Origin: Candidatus Eiseniibacteriota bacterium
Lineage (GTDB): Bacteria > Joyebacterota > Joyebacteria > Joyebacterales > Joyebacteraceae
NCBI GenBank assembly: GCA_030609365.1
Contig: JAUWCJ010000010.1
Location: forward strand, 1 to 39,482
Length of the DNA: 39,482 bases
Direction: 5' to 3'
A program made the position numbers and the translations under genes. This document shows, piece by piece, positions 15,680 through 24,227 of the stretch (positions are counted from its first letter, which is position 1; the number at the start of each line of letters is the position of its first letter). The notes beneath the pieces were generated by a model. That model was not told where the DNA came from. It ran no database searches and saw nothing but the letters and a program-made list of their open reading frames with translations.

Positions 15680-16204
15680 ATGGACAAGAGACCCTCGTGG
15701 GATGAGTACTTCATGAGCATTTCGCGGCTCGTGGCGGGGCGCTCCACATGCCTGAGAAGGCACGTGGGGGCCGTCCTCGTGCGCGACCGCCACATACTGG
15801 CCACGGGTTACAACGGACCGCCGGCCGGCCTCCCGCACTGCGATGAGACGGGCTGCATCCGTGAGAAGCTCGGGGTGCCCACGGGGGAGCGGCACGAGTT
15901 GTGCCGCGGCATCCACGCGGAACAGAACGCAATCATCCAGTCCGCCAACTACGGGACCGGCATACGAGGCGCGACCATATACACGACGCTCCATCCGTGC
16001 TCCGTCTGCGCCAAGATGATTATCAACGCCGGGATCCTGAGGGTGGTGACGGACGACTCATATCCGGACGACCTTGCGTCGGAGATGCTCACGCAAGCCG
16101 GAGTCCAGGTCGAGCACCTGCCCGACCTCGTCCCGGCGCCGGCCGGCGATGACTCCGCGGCCGTGGCGACCGGGGACCCCACTCCGGAAACCGGAACCGG
16201 TTGA
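15680..16204 (+). CDS. dCMP deaminase family protein (ComEB-like)
   Basis: A 174-residue zinc-dependent cytidine/deoxycytidylate deaminase. The family converts dCMP to dUMP for thymidylate synthesis. It has the W-D-E-Y-F-M start typical of dCMP deaminases, G-A-V-L-V and Y-N-G-P-P-x-G. The zinc and catalytic motifs are H-A-E-Q-N-A-I and P-C-S-V-C-A-K, and extra cysteines in the L-P-H-C-D-E-T-G-C insert are also typical. The last ~30 residues are low-complexity and acidic/proline-rich. The frame is open to a TTG at 15662, but the ATG at 15680 has AGGA 9 nt ahead and the normal N-terminus. It follows glyA by 89 nt and precedes the reductase that makes deoxynucleotides. Confidence 0.92.
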   Translation: MDKRPSWDEYFMSISRLVAGRSTCLRRHVGAVLVRDRHILATGYNGPPAGLPHCDETGCIREKLGVPTGERHELCRGIHAEQNAIIQSANYGTGIRGATIYTTLHPCSVCAKMIINAGILRVVTDDSYPDDLASEMLTQAGVQVEHLPDLVPAPAGDDSAAVATGDPTPETGTG

Positions 16205-16247
16205 CGTCGTCTTTCGGATAAAAAACCCCGTTCAGGATTGTTCCCGC

Positions 16248-16277
16248 TTGACACACCTCGGCGGTCGTTGCTAGTCT
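16248..16277 (+). promoter_or_regulatory. Promoter for the nrdD-redoxin unit
   Basis: TTGACA at 16248-16253, an 18-nt spacer and TAGTCT at 16272-16277. It leaves a leader of roughly 175 nt before nrdD. In that leader I saw neither a cobalamin riboswitch nor a palindromic NrdR box. Confidence 0.65.
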
Positions 16278-16458
16278 GCCCAAGCCATTGGTGGAGGACA
16301 GCTCGCGGATGTGATGTGTGGTGGTGTGACCTTCCGTGGCATCATTTCTAACTAACTACTAACGACACGATGCAATTCGAACCTCGCCGGCGGGAGTTAT
16401 CGCTCTCGAGGTCTGTAGCTTTCTGATTCTTCTTACTGAGAGGATCGGTCCAGCAACT

Positions 16459-19053
16459 ATGTCCAACGCACACGACAAGAAGGTCGTCGACAGTTCGTCT
16501 GTCGATGAGGGAGTGGCCGCGTCCGACAGTACTCTCGAGAGAGCGCTTCGCGAGAGGCAGACGGACATCGAAGTGGACGACGCGAGCGCGCCGGTCGAGG
16601 TGAATCTCGACGAGGCGATCATGGTCGACGAAGGGACGGACGCGCCCGGACACGCGGGACGACTGAAGCTGTTCATGGACGAGGACGAACTGCTCGGACT
16701 TCACCGTCGACTCGCGAGCAAACTCTTCCGTCTGGTCAGGAAGAGAAGCGGCAAGATCGTCCAGTTCGATCGCAAGAAGATCACGACGGCGATCTTCAAG
16801 GCCGCCGAAGAAGTAGGAGGGAAGGACCGTGAGACAGCCGAGCGGCTCACGGACGAGGTCCTGTTGTATCTCTACTCCGAGCAGGGCGATAACCTCCCTG
16901 AGGTAGAGGAGATACAGGACGCCATTGAGAAGATCCTGGTCGAGCGCGGGCACGCCAGGACCGCGAAAGCCTTCATTCTCTATAGAGACCGCCGACACCA
17001 GGTTCGTCGCAAGAAGAACACACCGGATCTCGCCGGACTGGAGAAGACGCGACCGGCGAAGATGTTCGACGCGACCGACATTGCGGTCTTCGTTCGCACG
17101 TCGAGCGACGACATGATCGTGTGGGATCGCGAGAGGATCATTGAGACTCTCATCAGGGAAACGCAGCTCGACGTCACGACAGCCGAGAAGATCAGTCGCG
17201 AGGTCGAAGCCCAGATCGTCCTCAGCAACATCAGGGTCATCACCGCTCCGCTCGTTCGCGAGATGGTCGACGCCAAACTCGTCGAGCATGGACTCGAGTC
17301 GGCGCGGCGCAAGCACACGCGACTCGGTGTTCCTCTGTACGATGCCGAGCGCATCATCCTCACTCCGAACAAAGAGAACGCGAACATTCCGCACAACCCC
17401 GAAGCGACGAACATGACTCTCGCGGAATCGATAAAGAAGCAGTACGCGCTGCTCGAGATATTCAGTCAGGACATCGCCGACGCGCACGCGCGCGGCGATA
17501 TCCACCTGCACGACCTCGGCTTCATCGACCGGCCGTACTGCTCGGGCCAGTCACTCGAGTATGTGAAGAAGTTCGGGCTCTCCCTTCCGAACGCGCTCTC
17601 TATCGCGAAGCCGGCCAAGCACCCCGAGATACTGCTCGCCCACATGGTGAAGTTCTCCGCGGCGCTCCAGGGCCACTTCGCCGGGGCCATCGGATGGGAC
17701 GCGGTCAACCTCTTCTTCGCGCCGTACCTCGAGGGGCTCTCTGATCGCAGAGTACATCAGCTGGCCGAGATGCTGATCTTCGAGTACTCGCAGCAGAGCG
17801 TGGCGCGCGGGGGGCAGGCCATCTTCAGCGATATCAATATCTACTGGGAGACGCCGAAGCACTTCAGGGGCGTCGCGGCCATTGGTCCTGGTGGGAAACC
17901 GACCGGGCGCACCTACGATGACTACCGAGATGACGCCCAGCGCTTCGCGATGGCGCTGTTCGACGTCTACAAGGAGGGAGACGGCACAGGAAGGCCGTTC
18001 TTCTTCCCGAAGCCGCTCGTCCATATTACCGACGAGTTCTTCAGGACGCCCGGCCACGAGGAGTTCCTGCTCCACATCAGCGACGTCGCGGCTGACAAGG
18101 GCAACACGTACTTCGTGTTCGACCGGGGCGAGACGGCAAAGATCTCGGAGTGCTGCCGCCTGTCATTCAAGCTCGAGCAGTCGGATCTCGACGACGCGAA
18201 GGAGCCGTGGAAGATGCGCTACTCCGCGCTCCAGAACGTCACGCTGAACATGCCGAGGGCCGCCTACTACGCCCAGGGAGATGACGACAAGCTTTTCGCG
18301 AAGCTCGACGACTTCATGGCGCTCGCCGTTCACGCGCACGAGCAGAAGAAGGAGCTGATCGAGAAGCTGCTGGCAATGGGTGAGAGCGGTCCGCTGGCGC
18401 TGTTGACGATGGCGCCGGACGGTCAGGGATATCTGCGGATGCACCGCGTGACGTACCTCATCGGTCTGCTCGGTCTCAACGAGCTCGTGCAGAGCCACAC
18501 GGGCCAAGAGCTTCATGAGTCGGAAGAAGCGTTCAGGCTCGGGCTCAAGGTCATCGCGCATCTCAAGCTCGTGTGCGACAGGGCGTCGAAGGAGGTGGGG
18601 ATGCGGTTTGTCCTCGAGCAGACGCCCGCCGAGTCCGCTGCATACCGGCTGGCGAGGCTCGACCTCGAGCACTTCCCCGAGGATGCGGAGAAGGTCGTCA
18701 AGGGCAACCCGGACATCGGAGAGGTGTACTACACGAACTCGACCTTCCTCAATGTCGCGCACGCGCTGAACCCGATCGAGCGCGTCAAGAAGGAGGGCAT
18801 GTTCCACGATATGATCGAGGCGGGGGCGCTGTCGCACGTATGGATAGCGGACACGAGGCCTTCGGCTCAGGCGGTCGCCAGCTTCGTCACGAAGACCTTC
18901 AAGCACACGAGAAACGCGCAGATCGCGTTCTCGCCGGAGTTCACGACCTGCAACGTCTGCATGAAGGTCACCAGGGGGCTCGTCGATACCTGCCCCTATT
19001 GCAGCGCCAACGTGATCGACGGCATCGAGAGCGTCACCACGGAATCCAAGTAG
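16459..19053 (+). CDS. nrdD: Anaerobic (class III-type) ribonucleoside-triphosphate reductase lacking the glycyl-radical motif
   Basis: An 864-residue reductase of the NrdD family, which makes deoxynucleotides from NTPs. An acidic, probably disordered N-terminus (1-85) precedes two ATP-cone-like regulatory domains (about 93-185 and 205-300). The catalytic barrel follows: H-L-H-D-L-G-F (349-355), the Y-C-S-G cysteine (C361), and the C565-C566-R-L finger loop holding the thiyl cysteine. N-V-T-L-N-M-P-R comes next. The C-terminal zinc site is intact (C831, C834, C845, C848). The protein then stops 16 residues later, exactly where family members have the R-V-x-G-Y glycyl-radical loop. No G-Y codon pair exists in any forward frame near the end. 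It is either inactive alone, complemented by another subunit, or an unusual variant. No NrdG activase gene is in the window. The start codon choice (weak GAGAGGA, spaced 14 nt) is uncertain. Confidence 0.88.
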   Translation: MSNAHDKKVVDSSSVDEGVAASDSTLERALRERQTDIEVDDASAPVEVNLDEAIMVDEGTDAPGHAGRLKLFMDEDELLGLHRRLASKLFRLVRKRSGKIVQFDRKKITTAIFKAAEEVGGKDRETAERLTDEVLLYLYSEQGDNLPEVEEIQDAIEKILVERGHARTAKAFILYRDRRHQVRRKKNTPDLAGLEKTRPAKMFDATDIAVFVRTSSDDMIVWDRERIIETLIRETQLDVTTAEKISREVEAQIVLSNIRVITAPLVREMVDAKLVEHGLESARRKHTRLGVPLYDAERIILTPNKENANIPHNPEATNMTLAESIKKQYALLEIFSQDIADAHARGDIHLHDLGFIDRPYCSGQSLEYVKKFGLSLPNALSIAKPAKHPEILLAHMVKFSAALQGHFAGAIGWDAVNLFFAPYLEGLSDRRVHQLAEMLIFEYSQQSVARGGQAIFSDINIYWETPKHFRGVAAIGPGGKPTGRTYDDYRDDAQRFAMALFDVYKEGDGTGRPFFFPKPLVHITDEFFRTPGHEEFLLHISDVAADKGNTYFVFDRGETAKISECCRLSFKLEQSDLDDAKEPWKMRYSALQNVTLNMPRAAYYAQGDDDKLFAKLDDFMALAVHAHEQKKELIEKLLAMGESGPLALLTMAPDGQGYLRMHRVTYLIGLLGLNELVQSHTGQELHESEEAFRLGLKVIAHLKLVCDRASKEVGMRFVLEQTPAESAAYRLARLDLEHFPEDAEKVVKGNPDIGEVYYTNSTFLNVAHALNPIERVKKEGMFHDMIEAGALSHVWIADTRPSAQAVASFVTKTFKHTRNAQIAFSPEFTTCNVCMKVTRGLVDTCPYCSANVIDGIESVTTESK

Positions 19054-19075
19054 CACTCTTCAGGAGCGGCATCGA

Positions 19076-19345
19076 ATGAATCTCGTTTTCTACGTGAAGG
19101 AAGACTGCGACGCGTGCAAGAACGCGAAGGAGAAGATCTCCTTCTTCCTCGATAAGTGGGGCGCGGCTGATTCGGTTGTTACCGAGGCCATCAATCTGGA
19201 CACGGAGGACGGGCTCGTTGAGGCGGCGATGAACGGTGTTGCCGACGTGCCCACGATAATCCTTCATCATGAGGGCAGCGAGGTGGCCAGGTGGACCAAG
19301 AAGGCACCCCCGTCTGAGGAGCTAAGGGCCAAGCTGAGCCTCTAG
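19076..19345 (+). CDS. Small glutaredoxin/thioredoxin-like redoxin
   Basis: An 89-residue thioredoxin-fold protein with the redox motif C11-D-A-C14 after an N-L-V-F-Y-V strand and the cis-proline segment D-V-P-T-I-I-L. It resembles glutaredoxin/NrdH-type redoxins rather than full thioredoxins. It starts 22 nt after nrdD with AGGAG 10 nt upstream and is closed by a hairpin, so the two genes form one unit. Some class III reductases are known to take electrons from a thioredoxin/redoxin rather than formate; this protein is the natural candidate here (inference). Confidence 0.85.
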   Translation: MNLVFYVKEDCDACKNAKEKISFFLDKWGAADSVVTEAINLDTEDGLVEAAMNGVADVPTIILHHEGSEVARWTKKAPPSEELRAKLSL

Positions 19346-19360
19346 CGGCCATACCGTCGC

Positions 19361-19386
19361 CGCCTCCGGCCCCCGTGCCGGAGGCG
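19361..19386 (+). terminator. Hairpin terminator after the nrdD-redoxin unit
   Basis: A perfect 10-bp stem (19361-19370 with 19377-19386) with a 6-nt loop, 15 nt after the redoxin stop codon. No U-run follows. Confidence 0.65.
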
Positions 19387-19427
19387 CAAGCTCACCCGAA
19401 AAACCGGTGCGCGGCCTTCCGGGCGCG

Positions 19428-19436
19428 TGCTATAAT
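19428..19436 (+). promoter_or_regulatory. Extended -10 promoter for the lipoprotein gene
   Basis: TGC followed directly by a perfect TATAAT (19431-19436). No good -35 box stands 17 nt upstream, as expected for an extended -10 element. The start codon is 86 nt downstream. Confidence 0.55.
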
Positions 19437-19522
19437 CCCCGCTCAAGGTCAAACGAAGGTCAGACGACTGGTCGCGCGGCAACGTTCCGCGCGGACCATT
19501 CATCCGGGGGGAGGCTGACGAA

Positions 19523-20413
19523 ATGGGACTTCGGAAGATAGCAACGCGCGTTCTTGTCGCGGCGGTCGGCATCGCCGTGGTTGCGTCCGGTTGCGGAGGC
19601 GGCGGAACGGGTGGCAGGGACATCACCATCGATGACCCGGTGCAGCTCACGCGCACGTTCGAGAACGGCCAGACGGTCAAGTATAAGCTGAAGTCCGCCG
19701 GCGAGATGGCGGTCGCGATGCAGGGATACGACAGGGTCGCTTCGACTCAGACCGAGTTCAGGACGACGTGTCAGTTCTCCGGCGTCGGTACGGACGAGAT
19801 GAACATGGCCATGCGCTTCGACCACGCGGCCTCCAGCATCTCGTTCGGGGACCAGGTCATCGTCCAGGAGAGCGCCTCGGCGCTCCGTGGCAAGACGCTT
19901 GAAATCTCGCTCGCGCCGAACGGGCAGGTGCTGGCCTTTGCCGGCATGGCAGGCGAGGCTTACTTCGAGGAGGGCGTCGGCCAGGTGGCTCTGATGATCC
20001 ACGGAATGTTCCCTGAGCTTCCGGAGGGACCCGTCACCATCGGCTACATTTGGGAGGACGAACTCGACATTCCGGACATCACAAGCTCGACCAGCAGGGA
20101 TTTCGTCGGCGAAACCACCTACACGGTAGTAGGTTTCAAGGAGAAGTACGGCGAGTCCTGCGTGGAGGTCGCCACGGTCTCGACGTTCGAGTTCGAGGGT
20201 AGGGTCGAGCAGCAGGGCGAGGCCTGGCTGATGTCGGGCTCGGGCGGATCCAAGGGCATTGTGCTCTTCTCGATGGAGAGCGGGCTGGTCATATTCAGCA
20301 AGAGCGACACGACGATGGAGTTCGAGGGCGAGGGCTCGACCACGGCCGGCGCCGGCGCATCGACAACGCTCTCGGCGGGGTTGACGGTCCAGGGTACACT
20401 GGAGCTTCTCTAG
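19523..20413 (+). CDS. Lipoprotein of unknown function
   Basis: A 296-residue secreted lipoprotein. Residues 1-23 form a lipoprotein signal peptide ending in the lipobox V-A-S-G-C, followed by a glycine-rich linker (G-G-G-G-T-G-G). The mature part is predicted beta-rich, with repeated strands such as V-K-Y-K-L-K-S-A-G and F-E-F-E-G. It has S-G-S-G-G-S-K-G and a T-T-A-G-A-G-A-S-T-T segment near the end. I do not recognise the family; the pattern suggests a bacterial lipid/ligand-binding beta-barrel fold, but nothing assigns a function. It has its own extended -10 promoter, a GGGGGGAGG ribosome-binding site and a terminator hairpin, so it appears monocistronic. Confidence 0.75.
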   Translation: MGLRKIATRVLVAAVGIAVVASGCGGGGTGGRDITIDDPVQLTRTFENGQTVKYKLKSAGEMAVAMQGYDRVASTQTEFRTTCQFSGVGTDEMNMAMRFDHAASSISFGDQVIVQESASALRGKTLEISLAPNGQVLAFAGMAGEAYFEEGVGQVALMIHGMFPELPEGPVTIGYIWEDELDIPDITSSTSRDFVGETTYTVVGFKEKYGESCVEVATVSTFEFEGRVEQQGEAWLMSGSGGSKGIVLFSMESGLVIFSKSDTTMEFEGEGSTTAGAGASTTLSAGLTVQGTLELL

Positions 20414-20426
20414 CAGTTGCTGATCA

Positions 20427-20458
20427 CCGGTCCCGCGTCGTTCGCGGCACGGGACCGG
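20427..20458 (+). terminator. Hairpin between the lipoprotein gene and rnfC
   Basis: A perfect 9-bp stem (20427-20435 with 20450-20458) with a 14-nt loop, 13 nt after the lipoprotein stop. It also lies just before the rnfC ribosome-binding site. Confidence 0.55.
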
Positions 20459-20484
20459 GCAGCTATAGAATCAGGAGTCGCGAC

Positions 20485-21837
20485 CTGGGACTCAAGACGT
20501 TCTCCGGCGGCATCCATCCGTCGGACTCAAAACAACTCACGAACAGAAACGAGATCGTCGAGCCGACGCTGCCCGACCGCGTCGTCATTCCTCTCAGGCA
20601 GTCGCTCGGGGCTCCTGCGACATCCGTAGTCTCGGTGGGGGATGAGGTCAAGGTCGGTACCGTGATCGGCGAGGCGGCCGGTTTTGTTTCCGTCCCGGTT
20701 CACGCGTCCATCTCGGGCAAGGTGACGGCGGTCGGCAGGTTCCCGCACCCACTGGGCGGCGAGCACCAGGCGGTAGTCATTGAGGGCGACGGGGAGGACT
20801 CGTGGGACGAGTCGGTTGTTCCGCGGGACAACGTCGACGCGCTCACGCCCAGGGAGATCAGGGACATCATTCGGGACGCCGGCATCGTCGGCCTCGGCGG
20901 AGCGGCATTCCCCACGCACGTCAAGCTCTCGCCTCCGGACTCCAAGCCCATAGACACGGCAATCCTGAACGGCGCCGAGTGTGAGCCCTGGCTGACGGCC
21001 GACCACCGGCTGATGCTGGAGCGGCCGGCCGAGGTCATGCGGGGGTTTCGCCTCATTATGAAGGCTCTTGGCTGCGAGAGAGGCTTCGTCGGCATCGAGT
21101 CGAACAAGCCGGATGCGGTCGAGGCGATGAAGGCGGCCGTGCCCTCTGGTTCGGGGATCCGCGTGGTCATGGTCCAGGTCAAATACCCGCAGGGTGCGGA
21201 GAAGCAGCTGATCGACTCGCTTCTCAGACGGAAGGTGCCTGCGGGCGGGCTTCCCATGGACGTCGGAGTGGTCGTGCAGAACGTGGGTACGGCCCTGGCG
21301 GTCTACGAGGCGTGCCACAAGGGTATCCCTCTCGTGCGGCGAGTGGTGACCGTGACCGGCAACCCGGTCGGTAACCCGTCGAACTTCAGCCCCCGGATAG
21401 GGACGATGGTCGCGAGTCTCGTCGAGCAGGCCGGCGGCCTCTCGGACGAGGTTTCCAAGGTCATCTCGGGCGGCCCGATGATGGGCATGGCGCAGTTCAC
21501 GCTCGACGTTCCCGTCATCAAGGGGATGTCCGGCATGCTCTTCCTCGGTCCGGGTGACGTAGACACCAGGCCTCCCGACCCGTGCATAAGGTGCGGGCAC
21601 TGCGTCCATGCGTGTCCCATGAAGCTTCTGCCGACGACCATCGAGAAATACGTGATGGTCGAGGCCATCGACAAGGCTGTCGAGATGGGCCTGAACGACT
21701 GCATCGAGTGCGGGTCGTGTGCGTACGTCTGCCCGTCGAGGCGACGGCTCGTTCACCAGTTCAAGTACGGCAAGTACCTGTCGGCCGAGCTCAGGAAGAA
21801 GGCCGCCGAGCGGAGTGACAAGGAGAAGGGGAACTGA
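20485..21837 (+). CDS. rnfC: Rnf complex subunit RnfC (electron-transport complex, NADH-side), CTG start
   Basis: RnfC is the peripheral Rnf subunit that exchanges electrons with NAD(H). The family N-terminus is readable upstream of the first conventional start codon (GTG 20635): L-K-T-F-S-G-G-I-H-P, then V-V-I-P-L-R-Q-S-L-G-A-P-A. The only sensible start is CTG at 20485, 7 nt after AGGAG (20473-20477), giving 450 residues. Further motifs are G-L-G-G-A-A-F-P-T-H-V-K-L, N-G-A-E-C-E-P-W-L-T, Y-P-Q-G-A-E-K-Q-L, and two 4Fe-4S sites, C-I-R-C-G-H-C-V-H-A-C-P (about 367) and C-I-E-C-G-S-C-A-Y-V-C-P (about 406). The stop overlaps the rnfD start (TGATG). It is the first gene of rnfCDGEAB. Confidence 0.9.
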   Translation: MGLKTFSGGIHPSDSKQLTNRNEIVEPTLPDRVVIPLRQSLGAPATSVVSVGDEVKVGTVIGEAAGFVSVPVHASISGKVTAVGRFPHPLGGEHQAVVIEGDGEDSWDESVVPRDNVDALTPREIRDIIRDAGIVGLGGAAFPTHVKLSPPDSKPIDTAILNGAECEPWLTADHRLMLERPAEVMRGFRLIMKALGCERGFVGIESNKPDAVEAMKAAVPSGSGIRVVMVQVKYPQGAEKQLIDSLLRRKVPAGGLPMDVGVVVQNVGTALAVYEACHKGIPLVRRVVTVTGNPVGNPSNFSPRIGTMVASLVEQAGGLSDEVSKVISGGPMMGMAQFTLDVPVIKGMSGMLFLGPGDVDTRPPDPCIRCGHCVHACPMKLLPTTIEKYVMVEAIDKAVEMGLNDCIECGSCAYVCPSRRRLVHQFKYGKYLSAELRKKAAERSDKEKGN

Positions 21838-22892
21838 TGTCGGAGCACTTCATCGTATCCGCGTCTCCGCACGTGCGCGAGAACACCTCCATCCAGAAGG
21901 TGATGTTCGGTGTTGTCATCGCCCTGGTTCCGGCGATCGTCGGTTCGGTCTACTTCTATGGAGTGCGGGCGCTGCTGCTCATCCTGCTGTCGTGTCTCGC
22001 TGCGCTCATCACCGAGGCCGTTATCCAGAAGTCCAGGGGCGTGCCCGTCACGATAGGCGACGGCAGCGCTCTCGTCACAGGCGTTCTGCTTGCGTTCAAC
22101 ATCCCGCCGGGCGTGCCGTGGTGGATGCCCGTCGTCGGGTCCGTGTTCGCGATAGCGATAGGCAAACAGGTCTTCGGGGGCGTGGGCTACAACCCGCTGA
22201 ACCCCGCCCTTCTCGGCCGCGCCTTCCTGCTGGCCTCGTGGCCGGTCCAGATGACCACGACGTGGCTGCCGGGCCGCGGCGGGACGCTCTCGGGTCTCAC
22301 CCTCAAGGGTGTCGACGTCGTCACGCAGGCGACGCCACTGGCCGTCATGAGGAAGGTGACGGAGATCATCGCCGACCCGAACTCGACGACGCACCAGATA
22401 GTCCAGGCGCGCGAGGTCCTCGCGGACCTCGGCTCGTCCGAGTCCATCGCGAACCTCTTCATGGGGCAGGTCGGCGGCTGCATCGGGGAGACGTCCGCGA
22501 TACTGCTTCTGATCGGCGCGGCGTACCTGATGTTCAAGCACTACATCGAGTGGCGCATCCCGGGCACCTACATGGCCACGGTCGCCATCCTGACGTGGGC
22601 CTTCGGAGGGCCATCCGGGCTCTTCACGGGGAACGCGCTCTTCCACATTCTCGCGGGCGGGCTCATCCTCGGCGCCTTCTACATGGCGACCGACATGGTG
22701 ACGTCGCCCGTGTCGCCGAAGGGGATGATCATCTTCGGCGTAGGGTGCGGCGTGCTGACCAGCATCATCCGGCTCATCGGCGGATACCCCGAGGGCGTCA
22801 GCTACTCGATTCTCCTGATGAACGTCGCGACGCCTCTCATCGACCGGCACACGCGGCCGAAGAAGTTCGGGGAGGTGAAGAAGAGTGGGTAG
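21837..22892 (+). CDS. rnfD: Rnf complex membrane subunit RnfD
   Basis: A 351-residue integral membrane protein (NqrB/RnfD family) with about 9-10 hydrophobic segments. It carries a covalently bound FMN in the Rnf ion-pumping ferredoxin:NAD complex. The attachment motif reads T-Q-A-T (163-166, Thr166 the expected FMN site) where S-G-A-T or T-G-A-T is common. It also shows G-Y-N-P-L-N-P-A-L and Y-M-A-T-D-M-V-T-S-P. The start shares a base with the rnfC stop, and the end overlaps rnfG by 8 nt. The ApbE encoded further down should attach the flavin. Confidence 0.95.
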   Translation: MSEHFIVSASPHVRENTSIQKVMFGVVIALVPAIVGSVYFYGVRALLLILLSCLAALITEAVIQKSRGVPVTIGDGSALVTGVLLAFNIPPGVPWWMPVVGSVFAIAIGKQVFGGVGYNPLNPALLGRAFLLASWPVQMTTTWLPGRGGTLSGLTLKGVDVVTQATPLAVMRKVTEIIADPNSTTHQIVQAREVLADLGSSESIANLFMGQVGGCIGETSAILLLIGAAYLMFKHYIEWRIPGTYMATVAILTWAFGGPSGLFTGNALFHILAGGLILGAFYMATDMVTSPVSPKGMIIFGVGCGVLTSIIRLIGGYPEGVSYSILLMNVATPLIDRHTRPKKFGEVKKSG

Positions 22893-23586
22893 CTATATTC
22901 GCCTGGTTGTCACACTGACGGCGATAGCCGCCGTGGCGAGCTTCGGGCTCTCCGCGGTCTACAACGCGACCCACGAGATCACGGAGGAGTACAAGCGCCT
23001 CGAGACGGAGAACGCGCGCATCGAGGTCCTCCCGACCGAGGGAGGGGAGTGCTTCGAGGAGACGGCGACCGACTCGATGCTGGACGGTCGGGAGTTCGTC
23101 TACTACACGGCGTACGCGAGCGAGGTCGGCGCGGTCATCCGCGGATATACGTTCACGGCCTACGGCAAGGGCTACTCGAGCACGATAGAGACGATCGTCG
23201 GAGTCGTTCCCGACGGATCGATCTCGGGCATCAAGATCGTCGACCAGAAGGAGACTCCGGGCCTTGGCGCCAAGATCCAGGAGGTCGCGTCCAGGAACAC
23301 ACTGTGGGCCGTCATCATGGGCAAAGGCGTCGACGAGACGGGCACTCCGCCCTGGTTCCAGGAGCAGTACAGATACTTGAGGGCCCGCGATCTGCGTGTC
23401 GTGAAGAGCCCGGGCGAGGACGGTATCCTCGCGATAACGGGCGCGACCATCAGCTCGGATGCGGTCACGGGGTCGGTGAAGGGTGGCCTCGCGATGCTTC
23501 TGTCCATCGTCGGTGTCGAGGGAACGTTCGACGCAGCGCCCAGAGGCGGCGCGGCGCGGGCGGGGGAAGAGGGAGGCGAGCGATGA
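22885..23586 (+). CDS. rnfG: Rnf complex subunit RnfG (FMN-binding)
   Basis: A 233-residue protein with one N-terminal membrane anchor (about residues 5-27) and a periplasmic-side FMN-binding domain. The covalent FMN motif is T-G-A-T-I-S-S (185-191, Thr188). G-Y-x-S-x-I and [15 protein letters not shown] are also typical. It starts at GTG inside the end of rnfD (8-nt overlap), and its stop overlaps the rnfE start (ATGA). The C-terminus is an Ala/Gly/Glu-rich tail of about 20 residues. Confidence 0.94.
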   Translation: MGSYIRLVVTLTAIAAVASFGLSAVYNATHEITEEYKRLETENARIEVLPTEGGECFEETATDSMLDGREFVYYTAYASEVGAVIRGYTFTAYGKGYSSTIETIVGVVPDGSISGIKIVDQKETPGLGAKIQEVASRNTLWAVIMGKGVDETGTPPWFQEQYRYLRARDLRVVKSPGEDGILAITGATISSDAVTGSVKGGLAMLLSIVGVEGTFDAAPRGGAARAGEEGGER

Positions 23587-24227
23587 GCGCCCTCAAGGAA
23601 CTGACGAAGGGCTTCTACAAGGAGAACCCCGTCTTTCGGTTGGCTCTGGGGCTGTGCCCCGCGCTGGCCGTGTCGACGTCCGTCAAGAACGCGCTCGGCA
23701 TGGGCGCGGCCGCGACGTTCGTTCTCCTGGGTTCCAACATCGTCATCTCGCTGCTTGGGAAGGTCATCCCGGCCAAGGTCCGCATTCCGTGCTTCGTCGT
23801 GGTCATCGCGAGCTTCGTGACCATCGTCGAGCTGGTGATGGGCGCCTACCTGCCCGAGCTTTCGAAGTCGCTCGGTATATTCATCCCGCTCATCGTCGTC
23901 AACTGCATCATCCTCGGGCGCGCGGAGGCGTTCGCGTCGAAGAACGGGCTCTGGCTCTCGATCATGGACGGCATCGGCATGGGTCTGGGCTTCACGTTCG
24001 CCATCGTCCTGATCGGTGCCATCCGCGAGATCCTAGGCGACGGCAAGCTCTTCGGCTACATGGTCTTAGGTCCCGACTTCCAGCCGGTTCTCATCATGAT
24101 CCTGGCGCCGGGCGCGTTCATCACGATCGGACTTCTGATGGGCTACTTCAATATCCTGGACGCGAAGGTGAAACGCAGAGCCGAGGCGGTTGAGGCCGCC
24201 AAGGCCAACGCGAGAGGAGGGCGCTGA
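23583..24227 (+). CDS. rnfE: Rnf complex membrane subunit RnfE
   Basis: A 214-residue polytopic membrane subunit (RnfA/E, NqrD/E family) with six hydrophobic segments. Signatures are [19 protein letters not shown] and [19 protein letters not shown]. The cysteines in G-L-C-P and V-N-C-I belong to the known iron-sulfur site shared by the A/E pair. It overlaps rnfG by 4 nt and rnfA by 1 nt. Confidence 0.95.
   Translation: MSALKELTKGFYKENPVFRLALGLCPALAVSTSVKNALGMGAAATFVLLGSNIVISLLGKVIPAKVRIPCFVVVIASFVTIVELVMGAYLPELSKSLGIFIPLIVVNCIILGRAEAFASKNGLWLSIMDGIGMGLGFTFAIVLIGAIREILGDGKLFGYMVLGPDFQPVLIMILAPGAFITIGLLMGYFNILDAKVKRRAEAVEAAKANARGGR

Noticed and set aside
16278-16458. Possible cobalamin riboswitch or NrdR box in the nrdD leader
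   Set aside because: No B12-box-like core and no NrdR-type palindrome could be found; the leader has no structure I can support.
19030-19080. Frameshift restoring the NrdD glycyl-radical end
   Set aside because: Neither alternative forward frame encodes a Gly-Tyr or the downstream conserved residues before the redoxin start.
20464-20469. TATAGA as a promoter -10 box for rnfC
   Set aside because: No adequate -35 box, and transcription from it would start at or after the Shine-Dalgarno sequence of rnfC.
20635-21837. rnfC starting at the GTG codon 20635
   Set aside because: It would remove conserved N-terminal residues that are clearly encoded upstream, and it has no proper ribosome-binding site.
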